Positions 43,386 to 53,849 of a stretch of DNA of 64,000 nt are shown piece after piece (position 1 is the stretch's first letter; every line of letters begins with the position of its first letter). The position numbers and the translations under genes are program-made. This DNA comes from JAFIEN01 sp051859505 (GTDB lineage Bacteria; Pseudomonadota; Alphaproteobacteria; Rhodobacterales; Rhodobacteraceae): assembly GCA_051859505.1 (NCBI GenBank), contig JBHYFN010000022.1, positions 1-64,000 of the forward strand, written 5' to 3'. The notes below the pieces were generated by a model. It worked only from the letters and a program-made list of their open reading frames with translations. It was not told the origin of the DNA and ran no database searches.

Positions 43386-45053
43386 ATGCAGTCCCTGATG
43401 AAGCTTGGCTCGGCGGTGATCCTGCTGTCGTTGCCAATGACGGCTGCCGCCGAGGATGCGGCCCTGATCCTTGGCACCGAACGCTATGAGGCGCTGGGCC
43501 GGGTCGCCCGCGCCGCGGATGTGATCCGCGCCGCCGATGGCCTCGGGGTGCTGGGCTTTGCCGTTACCGCCGTGCCCAATGGCCGCGCGGACACGACCTC
43601 CGAAGCCCTTGTCGAATTCATCGAGGCCGTGCCCGAGGCCGAGCGTCTGATCGTCGCCCTCTCGGGCCGGTTCGCGACAGACGGGGCCCGGACCTGGTTC
43701 CTGACCGCCGAGGCCGAAAGCCCCGGGATCCTGTCGATGGGGCAGGAAGCCGTGTCGCTTGACAGCCTGATGACGGTTCTGGCGGATGCACCGGGGCAGA
43801 GCCTGCTGATCCTCGGTATCGAGGTCGAAAGCGGGCGGTCCTTCGATCCCTGGTTGCAGGAAGGGGTCGGCCCGCTTGCGATCCCGCAGGGCGTGACCGT
43901 GATCCAGGGCCGCCCGCGCGACATCGCGGATTTCATGCAGGGCGATCTGTTGCGGCCTGCGGGGGATCTGATGGCGCTGATCGCGCAGAACCGCCGGATC
44001 GAGGCCGATGGCTTCACGCCGCGCAGGCTTGTCTTCATGCCCAGCGAGGCGGTGCCGGTTCCGCTCGATCCCGAACCCGACACGAGCGAGGCGGATCGCG
44101 CGGTCGAGCGGGCGCTTTGGGATGGCGCCGTGGCGCTTGATACGGTCGAGGCCTATCGCAACTACCTGCGGCGCTATCCGCTTGGCGAATTCGCGCAAGA
44201 GGCCGAGACCGCGATCGAGGCGATCCGGGCCGAGCCGTTCCGCGATGCCCGGATCGACGAAGAGGCGCTGGCCCTGTCACGCGATCAGCGGCGCGAGATC
44301 CAGCGCCATCTGACGCTGCTGGGCTACAATACCGCCGGGATCGACGGCATCTTCGGCCCTGCCACGCGCGGTGCGATCACCAACTGGCAGCAAGAGAACG
44401 GGCAGCGGCAGACGGGCTATCTGACCGCCGAACAGATCAACCGCCTTGATGCACAGGCGGCGCGCCGGGCGGCCGAGCTTGAGGCCGAAGCCGAGCGGCA
44501 GAGGCAGACCGCCCTCAGGGCCGATCGCGCCTATTGGGAAGAGACCGGCGCCCGGGGAACCGAGGCGGGTTTGCGGGCCTATCTCGACCGCTATCCGGAC
44601 GGCACCTATTCCGATCAGGCTGCGACGGAGCTGGCCGATCTGGAACAGCGGGCGCGGCAGTCGGCGCAATCCGAAGAACGGGCCGCCTGGGATCGGGCGC
44701 GCGAAGAGGATACGGTGTCGGCCTACCGGACCTATCTGCGGGTCTATCCCGAGGGCACTTTCCGCGGCAATGCCGAAGCCCGGATCGTGGCCCTCACCTC
44801 GGAGGACGGCGGCGCCGCCTTGCGCACCGAGGCGCGGCAACAGGAAGATGCGCTGAACCTCAATGCAGCGACCCGCCGCCTGATCGAGACGCGGCTCGAG
44901 GAGCTTGGCCTGCAGCCCGGCCCTGTCGATGGAGAGTTCGACAACATGACCCGGCGCGCCCTGCGCAACTATCAAAGGGATCACGGGCTGCCCGTCACCG
45001 GTTTCCTGGACGAGGGCACGATTATCCGCCTGCTGGCCGATATCGGGCGCTGA
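43386..45053 (+). CDS. Degenerate caspase-fold protein with two peptidoglycan-binding domains
   Basis: 555 residues with a Sec signal (about 1-22). Residues 23-210 look like a C14 caspase/metacaspase domain (ALILGTERYEALGRVARAAD, LIVALSGRFATDGARTWFL). The catalytic His position is Arg-95 (SGR instead of SGH), and the Cys strand reads LLILGIEVES, so both catalytic residues are missing. Two PG_binding_1 domains follow (about 297-355, with GIDGIFGPATRGAI; about 495-553, with PVDGEFDNMTRRAL). Between them are tetratricopeptide-like segments of the form AYRTYLRVYPEGTF. It is probably a periplasmic scaffold rather than a protease. Confidence 0.75.
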   Translation: MQSLMKLGSAVILLSLPMTAAAEDAALILGTERYEALGRVARAADVIRAADGLGVLGFAVTAVPNGRADTTSEALVEFIEAVPEAERLIVALSGRFATDGARTWFLTAEAESPGILSMGQEAVSLDSLMTVLADAPGQSLLILGIEVESGRSFDPWLQEGVGPLAIPQGVTVIQGRPRDIADFMQGDLLRPAGDLMALIAQNRRIEADGFTPRRLVFMPSEAVPVPLDPEPDTSEADRAVERALWDGAVALDTVEAYRNYLRRYPLGEFAQEAETAIEAIRAEPFRDARIDEEALALSRDQRREIQRHLTLLGYNTAGIDGIFGPATRGAITNWQQENGQRQTGYLTAEQINRLDAQAARRAAELEAEAERQRQTALRADRAYWEETGARGTEAGLRAYLDRYPDGTYSDQAATELADLEQRARQSAQSEERAAWDRAREEDTVSAYRTYLRVYPEGTFRGNAEARIVALTSEDGGAALRTEARQQEDALNLNAATRRLIETRLEELGLQPGPVDGEFDNMTRRALRNYQRDHGLPVTGFLDEGTIIRLLADIGR

Positions 45054-45075
45054 GGCGCGGGTTGCGCATGAAAAA

Positions 45076-45103
45076 GGCCCCGCCAGAACCTGGCGGGGCC
45101 TTT
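45076..45103. terminator. Bidirectional terminator
   Basis: GGCCCCGCCAG, loop AAC, CTGGCGGGGCC, flanked by AAAAA and TTT. An 11-bp stem between two convergent genes, suited to end both transcripts. Confidence 0.88.
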
Positions 45104-45123
45104 CCCGAAGTCAGCGTGAAGAC

Positions 45124-46401
45124 TTACCGCGCAGAGACGAAACGCTCGAACAGGACGCGCGTCGGCACCGGGCTGCCGCTGCTGAACAGTTCGCGCACAC
45201 CGACGACATAGGTTCCCGGCATGACGCGGGCGGCCAGCATCGAATCAAGCGTGCCGTTGGCATCGTCGTTGAAGGCAAGCTCGCGGCCGAAATCGTCGAA
45301 CAGGATCACCGTCGGATCGCCCAGTCCGGCGTTGACCGCCTCGACGACCAGCAAGCCGGCCTCGGGCACCTCGATCATGAACCAGGTGGCCACATCGGTC
45401 GACTGGATATCGGTCCGCAGACGGCCATCAAGGACGCCAAGGTCGGTGATGGGGTGGCTGCCGTCCAGCGGCGGGCTCATCTCGCCCCGGTCGTACATGT
45501 CGGACATGGCCGAGGCCGGATCATAGCCCGAGATGGTCACCGTGATCGGCAGGTCGGGGTTCGACAGGGCGATCATCTCGATGCAGTACAGCCCCGCCGG
45601 CAGGGGAGAGGTGAAGTCGATCCGCGAGTTCAGCCCGTCATAATCGTCATTCTCGGCGATGTAATTGTCGAACTCGTCATAGATGATGATGTAGGGATCG
45701 GCGGCCTGGTTTTCGGCCGTGATCGTCAGGGCTGCCGCACTGCCAAGCGAGAAGCCCCAGACCGGCACTTCATTGGCCGAGGCGCTGGCGCTTACCGGCC
45801 GCGACTGAACAAGGCTGTCCAGCGGGCCGTCCCCGACGAACCGGGTGATCGTGTCGGGGCTGCAGATGGTCCCTCCGGCGAAGGGATCGAACGGATCTGT
45901 GGGCGGCGTCGTCATGCCCACATCGCCCGTCATCAGGCCGGGCGTCAGCGCCTCGTGCTCGAGCCGTCCGACGCGGACAAAGCCCGTCATGGGCGAGCCG
46001 TCGTAGCTTTTCATCGACAGGCAATAGGTGCCCGGTTCAAGGAAGGCCTCGGCCCGCGACGCGCCGTCACCGCCGGAATCGTCGTCCGACAGGATGATGT
46101 CGCCGGCGGCGTTGCGCAGGTCGATCACCGGGTCGCCAGAGCCGCGCTGCTGCGCCTCCATGCGCACGTCGGTGCCCTCCGAGACGTTGAAAAGCGCAAC
46201 ATATTCGTTGCTCATGAGGACCAGAGCCATCTGCTCCATCGCCGCCGCTGCCGTCGAGACATCGGAGTTGTCCTCGGTTCCGCCGATCCACTGACCGTTA
46301 TCGCCAACGCCTCCGCACAGGCCGGACTGGGCCGCGGCAGGCAGCGCCGCGCCGAGTGCCAGGACCGCAGCGAGGCCCAACCGCTTCTTGTAAACCATCA
46401 T
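45124..46401 (-). CDS. Secreted protein with three DPxxxLxD/GTY repeats (PPC-like)
   Basis: 425 residues with a Sec signal (KKRLGLAAVLALGAALPAAA). Three repeats of about 70 residues share the pattern DPxxxLxDxxG....DD..G..S...L.PGTYxxxV, beginning near DPVIDLRNAAG, DPYIIIYDEFDN and DPTVILFDDFG. Each looks like a small beta sandwich of the PPC/DVUA0089 type. Runs of acidic residues (SDDDSGGDG, ENDDYDG, NDDANG) suggest metal binding. No catalytic motif. The upstream gene on this strand is rpmJ, after 155 bp. Confidence 0.7.
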   Translation of the reverse strand: MMVYKKRLGLAAVLALGAALPAAAQSGLCGGVGDNGQWIGGTEDNSDVSTAAAAMEQMALVLMSNEYVALFNVSEGTDVRMEAQQRGSGDPVIDLRNAAGDIILSDDDSGGDGASRAEAFLEPGTYCLSMKSYDGSPMTGFVRVGRLEHEALTPGLMTGDVGMTTPPTDPFDPFAGGTICSPDTITRFVGDGPLDSLVQSRPVSASASANEVPVWGFSLGSAAALTITAENQAADPYIIIYDEFDNYIAENDDYDGLNSRIDFTSPLPAGLYCIEMIALSNPDLPITVTISGYDPASAMSDMYDRGEMSPPLDGSHPITDLGVLDGRLRTDIQSTDVATWFMIEVPEAGLLVVEAVNAGLGDPTVILFDDFGRELAFNDDANGTLDSMLAARVMPGTYVVGVRELFSSGSPVPTRVLFERFVSAR

Positions 46402-46507
46402 GACGAATGCCCTCTCCTTCGGGGTAAACCCAACGAGGCGCAGTCTAGTCTCAATCCCCGAGCCAAGGCCAGACGCTTCTTGCAGCTGAGGGGGGCGATA
46501 CGAAAAA

Positions 46508-46527
46508 GGCCGCCCCGGGGGGCGGCC
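46508..46527 (-). terminator. rpmJ terminator
   Basis: GGCCGCCCC and GGGGCGGCC form a 9-bp stem with a 2-base loop, flanked by A-runs and T-runs on the two strands. It lies 30 bp after the rpmJ stop. Confidence 0.8.
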
Positions 46528-46556
46528 TTTCGATCTGTTCCGTCGGTCCGTTCGGT

Positions 46557-46682
46557 TCAGCCCTGACGGGCCTTGAACCGGGGCTGGGTCTTGTTGATCA
46601 CATAGACCCGGCCCTTGCGGCGCACGACGCGGCAATCGCGGTGGCGCAGCTTGAGCGAGCGGAGCGAGTTGGCAACCTTCAT
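46557..46682 (-). CDS. rpmJ: 50S ribosomal protein L36
   Basis: Read directly on the minus strand: 41 codons, MKVANSLRSLKLRHRDCRVV..., ending QPRFKARQG. This is the short L36 protein with the alphaproteobacterial extended N-terminus. Only one Cys is visible in the zinc-finger region, so it is the C-minus type, which does not depend on zinc. The ATG has AGAGGAGA upstream. A strong terminator follows and tRNA-Val lies upstream on the same strand. Confidence 0.96.
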   Translation of the reverse strand: MKVANSLRSLKLRHRDCRVVRRKGRVYVINKTQPRFKARQG

Positions 46683-46764
46683 GGTCGTCTCTCCTCTGTT
46701 TCGCGGCGCTGGTTGAATGCGCCAGTTACGATCCCGGCCCGGTATCTGGGCCGCTTGTTCTGCA

Positions 46765-46839
<75 letters not shown>

Positions 46840-46990
46840 GATCCGTCTTGGAAAACCGCATCCCCTGAAACAAAAGGGACGCGAATGCCCCGCGTCGGTC
46901 GCACGGCCTATAAAAGGAGTCGCAGGGCGGATCAAGGGCTTTTGGTATTCGCCCAAAGCGCGCTATCTTCGATCCGAGAAGGGGGACAAG

Positions 46991-47854
46991 ATGGTCGCGC
47001 ATGCATATCAACTGACCCGACCTGTCCGACGGACGACTTCGGTCATCTTCGCCTCGCCGCACAGCGGGCGCCACTACCCGGATGACTTTCTGCGCCGTGT
47101 GGTGCTGGACCAACAGTCGATCCGATCCTCCGAGGATGCCTTCGTCGACCGGCTGTTCTCGACCGCGCCGGGTTTCGGCGCGCCGTTTCTGGCGGCCTCC
47201 GCCCCGCGGGCCTTTGTCGATCTGAACCGCGCGGCCGAAGAGCTTGACCCCGCGCTGATCGAAGGCGTGCGCCGCGTGGCACATAATCCGCGGGTGGCCA
47301 GCGGCCTCGGCGTGATCCCGCGGGTCGTTGCCAACGGGCGCAGCATCTATCGTGGCAGGATCGCCCTGGCCGAGGCGCAGGACCGGGTGCTGCGCTACTG
47401 GCGGCCCTATCATGACATGCTGCAGAGCCTGATCGACGAAAGCCATGCCCAGTTCGGCGAGGCGATCCTGATCGACTGTCACTCCATGCCGCACGAGGCC
47501 CTTGAAAGCCTTGGCCCCGCCGGGGGCAAGCGGCCCGAGGTGGTGCTGGGCGACAGGTTCGGTGCTGCCGCAGCTTCGGGGGTGATCGACCGGATCGAGG
47601 CGATCTTCACCGATGCCGGCCTGCGCACCGTGCGCAACATGCCCTTTGCCGGGGCCTTTATCGCGCAGCACTACGGGCGCCCCTCGCGCCGGCAGCATGT
47701 TATCCAGATCGAGATCGACCGGGCGCTTTACATGGACGAACGCCGCATCGAACCCCTGCCGGAGTTCGATGCCTTTCGCCGCCTGATGACCTCGGTGGTG
47801 GCAGAGCTTGCCTCGGTCGGCCGCCCGCGCGAGATGCCGCTTGCCGCGGAGTGA
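46991..47854 (+). CDS. N-formylglutamate amidohydrolase family protein
   Basis: 287 residues. Zinc-site motifs FASPHSGRHYP and LIDCHSMPH, plus SEDAFVDRLF, place it in the HutG-like amidohydrolase family. Classical members finish histidine degradation by hydrolysing N-formylglutamate. No hut genes are nearby, so the substrate may differ. It starts at ATG 46991 and is divergent from the tRNA. Confidence 0.88.
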   Translation: MVAHAYQLTRPVRRTTSVIFASPHSGRHYPDDFLRRVVLDQQSIRSSEDAFVDRLFSTAPGFGAPFLAASAPRAFVDLNRAAEELDPALIEGVRRVAHNPRVASGLGVIPRVVANGRSIYRGRIALAEAQDRVLRYWRPYHDMLQSLIDESHAQFGEAILIDCHSMPHEALESLGPAGGKRPEVVLGDRFGAAAASGVIDRIEAIFTDAGLRTVRNMPFAGAFIAQHYGRPSRRQHVIQIEIDRALYMDERRIEPLPEFDAFRRLMTSVVAELASVGRPREMPLAAE

Positions 47855-47863
47855 AGGCGGCCG

Positions 47864-49375
<1,512 letters not shown>

Positions 49376-49474
49376 GTCCGGTCTTTCAGGGGGCCGCTTG
49401 TCGCGGAGATGCTCGCGCGGGTCAGGCGCAAGCCACATGGGCCGACCGGGTTTTCGTGGAGGTGTTCCGTGTCA

Positions 49475-49498
49475 GCCCTGCAAACGCATTTGCAGGGC
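49475..49498. repeat. 10-bp perfect hairpin upstream of the ABC-F gene
   Basis: GCCCTGCAAA, loop CGCA, and its exact complement, about 100 bp before the ABC-F start and between it and dinB (both minus strand). It could be a transcriptional pause/attenuator or a protein-binding palindrome. There is no T-run. Confidence 0.55.
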
Positions 49499-49625
49499 AG
49501 GGACAGGACCGAAGAGTCGCAGGCCGAGTGTCATGACGCGGGCCTCCCTTCTTCTTCAAAGCCACGGAGGCAGCCTACGCCCCGCCCGCCCGCCGCGCAA
49601 TCCCCGCTTCTGCGCAGTGACCGCT

Positions 49626-50879
49626 TCAGCGCAGCGACCGGCCCTTGACGATGGCCTCCTCGCCGAACCGCGCGCGGATGGCATCGGCGGCGCGCTCGGC
49701 CTCTGCCCGCCGCGCGGCATCGGGATCAAGGAGATCGCCCTCGCGGTCGGCCTCGGCCCCGTCCGTCAATTCGCTCAGGCCCACGCCCAGCAGGCGGTAG
49801 GGCCCGGCCTCTCCCACCTGATCGAACAGGCCGCGCGCGGTGCGATAGAGCGTATCGGCCAGCTGCGTGGGCTGGCGCAGGCTGTGCCGCCGGGTCAGGA
49901 TCTTGTGGTTCGCGCGCTTGAGCTTGAGCGTCACCACCCGCCCCGCCAGATCGCGCGCCTTGGCGCGAGAGGACACCTTTTCCGCCATCCGCCAGATATG
50001 GCCGTCAAGGATCTCGGGGTCGGAGGTATCCTCGTGAAACGTCGTCTCGTTCGAGATCGACTTGACGGGCTCATGCGCGCTGACGGGGCGGTGGTCCTGC
50101 CCCCGCGCCAGATGCCAGAGCCTTTCGCCCATATGCCCGAAGCGCGCGCCCAGATCCTGCCTGTCCCAGCGCAGCAGGTCGGAGAAGGTGCGGATGCCCG
50201 CCGCCTCGAGATGCTCTTGTGCCGAAGGGCCGATGCCCCAGATCATCCGCACGGGCTTGTCGCGCAGGAAATCGGCCGTCTCGGCCTGTCCGATGACCGA
50301 AAACCCGCGCGGTTTCTGCAGGTCGGAGGCGACCTTGGCCAGAAACTTGTTATGCGACAAACCGATAGAGCCGGTCAGGCCCAGCTCCTCCTGCATCCGC
50401 TTGACCAGCCGCGCCAGCATCACCGCAGGCGGCGCGCCATGCAGGCGGATCGTGCCAGAGAGGTCCATGAAGGCCTCGTCAAGGCTGAGCGGCTGGATCG
50501 CGGGGGTCAGTTCCTCCATCATCGCGCGGATGGCGCGGCTGGCGGTGACATAGGCGTCGAAACGCGGCTTCACCACCACCGCCTCGGGGCAGAGCTTCAG
50601 CGCCTGAAACATCGGCATGGCGGATTTCACGCCCTTGATGCGGGCAAGGTAACAGGCGGTCGAGACCACGCCCCGCCGCCCGCCGCCGACGATCACCGGC
50701 TTGTCGCGCAACTCGGGGAAATCGCGCTTCTCGACGCTGGCGAAGAAGGCGTCGCAATCCATATGCGCGATGGTCAGGTCGAAAAGCTCGGGATGCGCGG
50801 TGACGCGCGGACTGCGGCAGGCGGGGCAGCGGGTGCCCGCGTCAAAGGTGGTCAGGCAGTCGCGGCAGAGGGCAGGCAT
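49626..50879 (-). CDS. dinB: DNA polymerase IV with N-terminal zinc ribbon
   Basis: Y-family translesion polymerase, 417 residues. Catalytic motifs HMDCDAFFASVE (about 39-50) and SLDEAFMDLSG, then the little-finger domain with TTFHEDTSD. The N-terminal 30 residues are an extra CxxC...CxxC element (CRDCLTTFDAGTRCPACRSP), a likely zinc ribbon absent from E. coli DinB. Such extensions occur in related Rhodobacteraceae. It is normally induced in the SOS response; no LexA box was confirmed. Confidence 0.94.
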   Translation of the reverse strand: MPALCRDCLTTFDAGTRCPACRSPRVTAHPELFDLTIAHMDCDAFFASVEKRDFPELRDKPVIVGGGRRGVVSTACYLARIKGVKSAMPMFQALKLCPEAVVVKPRFDAYVTASRAIRAMMEELTPAIQPLSLDEAFMDLSGTIRLHGAPPAVMLARLVKRMQEELGLTGSIGLSHNKFLAKVASDLQKPRGFSVIGQAETADFLRDKPVRMIWGIGPSAQEHLEAAGIRTFSDLLRWDRQDLGARFGHMGERLWHLARGQDHRPVSAHEPVKSISNETTFHEDTSDPEILDGHIWRMAEKVSSRAKARDLAGRVVTLKLKRANHKILTRRHSLRQPTQLADTLYRTARGLFDQVGEAGPYRLLGVGLSELTDGAEADREGDLLDPDAARRAEAERAADAIRARFGEEAIVKGRSLR

Positions 50880-51013
50880 GGGCGAAGTCTAGCCGATCCA
50901 TCCCGCCAGCGGAACGGGGGAAGCTCGCCCCGCGATTGCCGATTTGGCGGACCCGCCGCCCGTGCTAGAATGGCCCTGCGGCCGGGGAGGGCCGCCAGGG
51001 AAAGGATAGTGCC

Positions 51014-52177
51014 ATGACCGCCCCGCTTCACATTCTTGTCGGTACGACAAAGGGGGCCTTCGTCCTCGACGCGGCGGCCAACCGCGAGAGCTTTGACGTC
51101 CGCGGGCCGTTCTGCGACGGCTGGCCGATCAACCATGTCGCCTCGGACCCGGAAACGGGGATGCTTTGGGCCGGTGGCGGCGGTGACTGGTACGGGGCCG
51201 GCGTCTGGCGGTCGGCCGATGGCGGCCAGACCTGGGAGCTGTCGCGCCTCACCTCGGGGCAGATGGACGACTGGGCGGCAGAGGATCCGGGTTTCGCCGA
51301 GATGATCGGCTGGACCGGCGCGGACACCCCCTTCGGCAAGGACTTCAGCCAGATCTGGTCGCTGCACTACACCCACGGCGTGCTGTATGCAGGCACGAAG
51401 CCCGCCTTCCTTCTGGCCAGCCACGACCATGGGGCGACCTGGCAAAAGGTGGACGGCCTGACCGATCACCCCTCGCGCCCGAACTGGCACGGGGGGGCGG
51501 CGGGTCTGGTGCTGCACAGCATCGTGCCGGACCCTGCCGATGCACGGAAAATGTGGGTGGCGATTTCCGCCGCCGGCATCTTTGCGACCGAGGATGGCGG
51601 CAAGACCTGGGACCGGCGCAACCGCCTGTCGAATGCCGACCATGTGCATTACCACGACCACCCCGCCGCGCCGAAGGATGGCGAGACGGGGCATTGCGTG
51701 CACAACCTTGTGCGCGCGCCGGGGCAGGGGGGGGATGTCCTTTACCAGCAGAACCACCACGGGGTGTTTCGCAGTCCTGACGGCGGGCGCAGCTGGGACG
51801 ATGTGACCGAGGGTCTGCCCTCGACCTTCGGCTTTCCCATCGCGGTCCACCCGCGCGATCCGATGCGGATCTGGACCCTGCCGCTGAACGGCGACATGCT
51901 GGGCCGCTATCCGCCCGATGCCTCGGCCGCGGTCTGGACCTCGGGCGACGGGGGCGCGCATTGGGACAGGCTCGACGACGGCCTGCCGACGCGCAACTGC
52001 TTCTTCACCGTGCTGCGGCAGGGAATGGCGGTGGACCGGGCCGAGCCGGTGGGCGTCTATTTCGGCACCAACTCGGGATCGGTCTTCGCCAGCCGCGACG
52101 AGGGCGCAACCTGGGCCGAAGCCGCGCGCCACCTTCCGGCGGTCCTTTGCGTGGAAACGGCATCGCGTGGAGGATAG
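51014..52177 (+). CDS. BNR/Asp-box beta-propeller protein
   Basis: 387 residues. Six Asp-box motifs of the SxDGGxTW type are visible (SADGGQTW, SHDHGATW, TEDGGKTW, SPDGGRSW, SGDGGAHW, SRDEGATW), one per propeller blade. The fold is shared with sialidases, but no Arg triad is obvious, so exo-sialidase activity is not supported. No signal peptide is seen, suggesting a cytoplasmic location. The downstream NUDIX gene overlaps by 11 bp. Confidence 0.82.
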   Translation: MTAPLHILVGTTKGAFVLDAAANRESFDVRGPFCDGWPINHVASDPETGMLWAGGGGDWYGAGVWRSADGGQTWELSRLTSGQMDDWAAEDPGFAEMIGWTGADTPFGKDFSQIWSLHYTHGVLYAGTKPAFLLASHDHGATWQKVDGLTDHPSRPNWHGGAAGLVLHSIVPDPADARKMWVAISAAGIFATEDGGKTWDRRNRLSNADHVHYHDHPAAPKDGETGHCVHNLVRAPGQGGDVLYQQNHHGVFRSPDGGRSWDDVTEGLPSTFGFPIAVHPRDPMRIWTLPLNGDMLGRYPPDASAAVWTSGDGGAHWDRLDDGLPTRNCFFTVLRQGMAVDRAEPVGVYFGTNSGSVFASRDEGATWAEAARHLPAVLCVETASRGG

Positions 52178-52586
52178 GTTCTGCGGCGCGAAGGCCGCCG
52201 TCCTGATCGGGGACCGGCTCTTGATCACGCTGCGCGACGACCGGCCCGACATCCCCTGGCCCGGCCTGTGGGATTTCCCCGGCGGCGGCCGCGACGGGGA
52301 CGAGACGCCCGACCAGACCCTTGCCCGCGAGATGCGCGAGGAGGTGGGCCTCGAGGCGGAGCAGGCGAAAGAGCTCTGGCGGCGGTCCTTTCCGTCGCAG
52401 ACCCGGCCCGGCGCGGTCACATGGTTCTTCGTCCTGCAGATGCCCGCCGCGGCCGAGGCCCGGATTGTCTTTGGCGACGAAGGGCAGGGCTGTCGGCTGA
52501 TCGCGCCGCGCGCCTTTCTGGCGCTGCCCGATGCTGTGCCTTTCCTGCAAAGGCGTTTTGCCCTGTGGCTTGAAACGGCCCATTAA
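52167..52586 (+). CDS. NUDIX hydrolase
   Basis: 139 residues from GTG 52167. The NUDIX box GGGRDGDETPDQTLAREMRE continues with EVG and has the Gly, Glu and REx2EE positions needed for Mg2+. It follows WPGLWDFPG, a signature of MutT-like enzymes. The substrate may be an oxidised nucleotide. It overlaps the BNR gene by 11 bp. GCGTGGAGG is the local context of the start. Confidence 0.85.
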   Translation: MEDRFCGAKAAVLIGDRLLITLRDDRPDIPWPGLWDFPGGGRDGDETPDQTLAREMREEVGLEAEQAKELWRRSFPSQTRPGAVTWFFVLQMPAAAEARIVFGDEGQGCRLIAPRAFLALPDAVPFLQRRFALWLETAH

Positions 52587-52658
52587 CCGATTCCCTGCCA
52601 GGTTGCTTTGGCTTAACGTTTCGGCGTGAAAAGGGTGTTTGCTGAAGGGCTTTGAACC

Positions 52659-53537
52659 ATGCTTGACGAATTTCTGGGCGGTAATCTTGTCCTGATCCTT
52701 GTGGCGCTGTTGCTCATCGTCACGATCTCGTCCGCCGTGCGGATCGTGCCACAATCGGACAAATTCGTCATCGAACGCTTCGGCAAGCTGCGCGCCGTCC
52801 TTGGGCCGGGGATCAACCTGACGATCCCCTTCCTCGATCGGGTCGCGCATCGTATCTCGATCCTCGAACGGCAGTTGCCCAATGCCAATCAGGACGCGAT
52901 CACCGCCGACAACGTGCTGGTGAAGGTGGAAACCAGCGTCTTCTATCGCATCACCGAACCGGAAAAGACCGTCTACCGCATCCGCGATATCGACGGGGCC
53001 ATCGCCACGACCGTCGCCGGCATCGTCCGGTCCGAGATCGGCAAGATGGAACTCGACGAGGTGCAGGCCAACCGCAACGAACTGACCGAGAATATCCGCG
53101 AAAACGTGCGCGCCATGGTCGATGACTGGGGGATCGAGGTGACCCGGGCCGAGATCCTGGACGTCAACCTTGACGATGCGACCCGTGCCGCGATGCTTCA
53201 GCAGCTGAACGCGGAACGCGCCCGCCGCGCCCTTGTGACCGAGGCCGAGGGCCGCAAGCGGGCGGTGGAGCTGAACGCCGATGCCGAGCTTTACGCCGCC
53301 GAGCAGGAGGCCAAGGCCCGCAAGATCCTGGCCGAGGCCGAGGCCTATGCCACCCAGATCATCGCCGTGGCGATCCGCGAAAACGGGCTTGAGGCCGCGC
53401 AATATCAGGTCGCGCTGAAACAGGTCGAGGCGCTGAACACCCTTGGCACCGGGCAGGGCAGCCAGACGATCGTTCTGCCGGCCAATGCGATGGACGCCTT
53501 TGGCGATGCCTTCCGCATGCTGAAGGGGAAAGGGTGA
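52659..53537 (+). CDS. SPFH/band 7 membrane protein (QmcA-like)
   Basis: 292 residues. One N-terminal membrane segment (LVLILVALLLIVTISSAV), then the SPFH domain (RIVPQSDKFVIERFGKLRAVLGPG onwards) and a long Ala/Glu-rich coiled coil (residues about 180-245, AEGRKRAVELNADAELYAAEQEA). It resembles QmcA and paraslipins, which form membrane cages associated with FtsH. nfeD overlaps the stop by one base, the usual partnership. Confidence 0.92.
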   Translation: MLDEFLGGNLVLILVALLLIVTISSAVRIVPQSDKFVIERFGKLRAVLGPGINLTIPFLDRVAHRISILERQLPNANQDAITADNVLVKVETSVFYRITEPEKTVYRIRDIDGAIATTVAGIVRSEIGKMELDEVQANRNELTENIRENVRAMVDDWGIEVTRAEILDVNLDDATRAAMLQQLNAERARRALVTEAEGRKRAVELNADAELYAAEQEAKARKILAEAEAYATQIIAVAIRENGLEAAQYQVALKQVEALNTLGTGQGSQTIVLPANAMDAFGDAFRMLKGKG

Positions 53538-53806
53538 TGCTGTCGCTCTGGTGGGTCTGGCTGGCGGCCGCACTTGTGCTGGCGATCATCGAGGTGCTGG
53601 TGCCGGCGCTGGTCTTCATGGGCTTTGCCATCGGCGCCGGGCTTCTGGGCGGGTTAATGCTGGTCGGCCTGATCGCCCCCTCGCAGTCGATGGCGCTGGT
53701 CTGGTTCGCGGTCCTGTCGCTTCTGGCCTATGTCGGGCTGCGGACGGTCTTTCGCGGCAAGGACAGCGTCAAGGTGATCAAGCGCGACATCAACGACGAT
53801 CCCTGA
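53537..53806 (+). CDS. NfeD-family membrane protein
   Basis: 89 residues: two or three hydrophobic segments followed by a short basic tail (RGKDSVKVIKRDINDDP). This is the short NfeD form that accompanies SPFH proteins. The ATG at 53537 shares one base with the upstream TGA. It should sit in the inner membrane and assemble with the SPFH oligomer; the OB-like domain of longer forms is missing. Confidence 0.88.
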   Translation: MLSLWWVWLAAALVLAIIEVLVPALVFMGFAIGAGLLGGLMLVGLIAPSQSMALVWFAVLSLLAYVGLRTVFRGKDSVKVIKRDINDDP

Positions 53807-53849
53807 GGGCGCGGATCGGCCGTGCCGTCACCGGCGGCGCACCGGCAGC

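Noticed and set aside
51014..52177. Exo-sialidase
   Set aside because: Asp boxes alone define the propeller; the catalytic Arg triad and a signal peptide are not visible.
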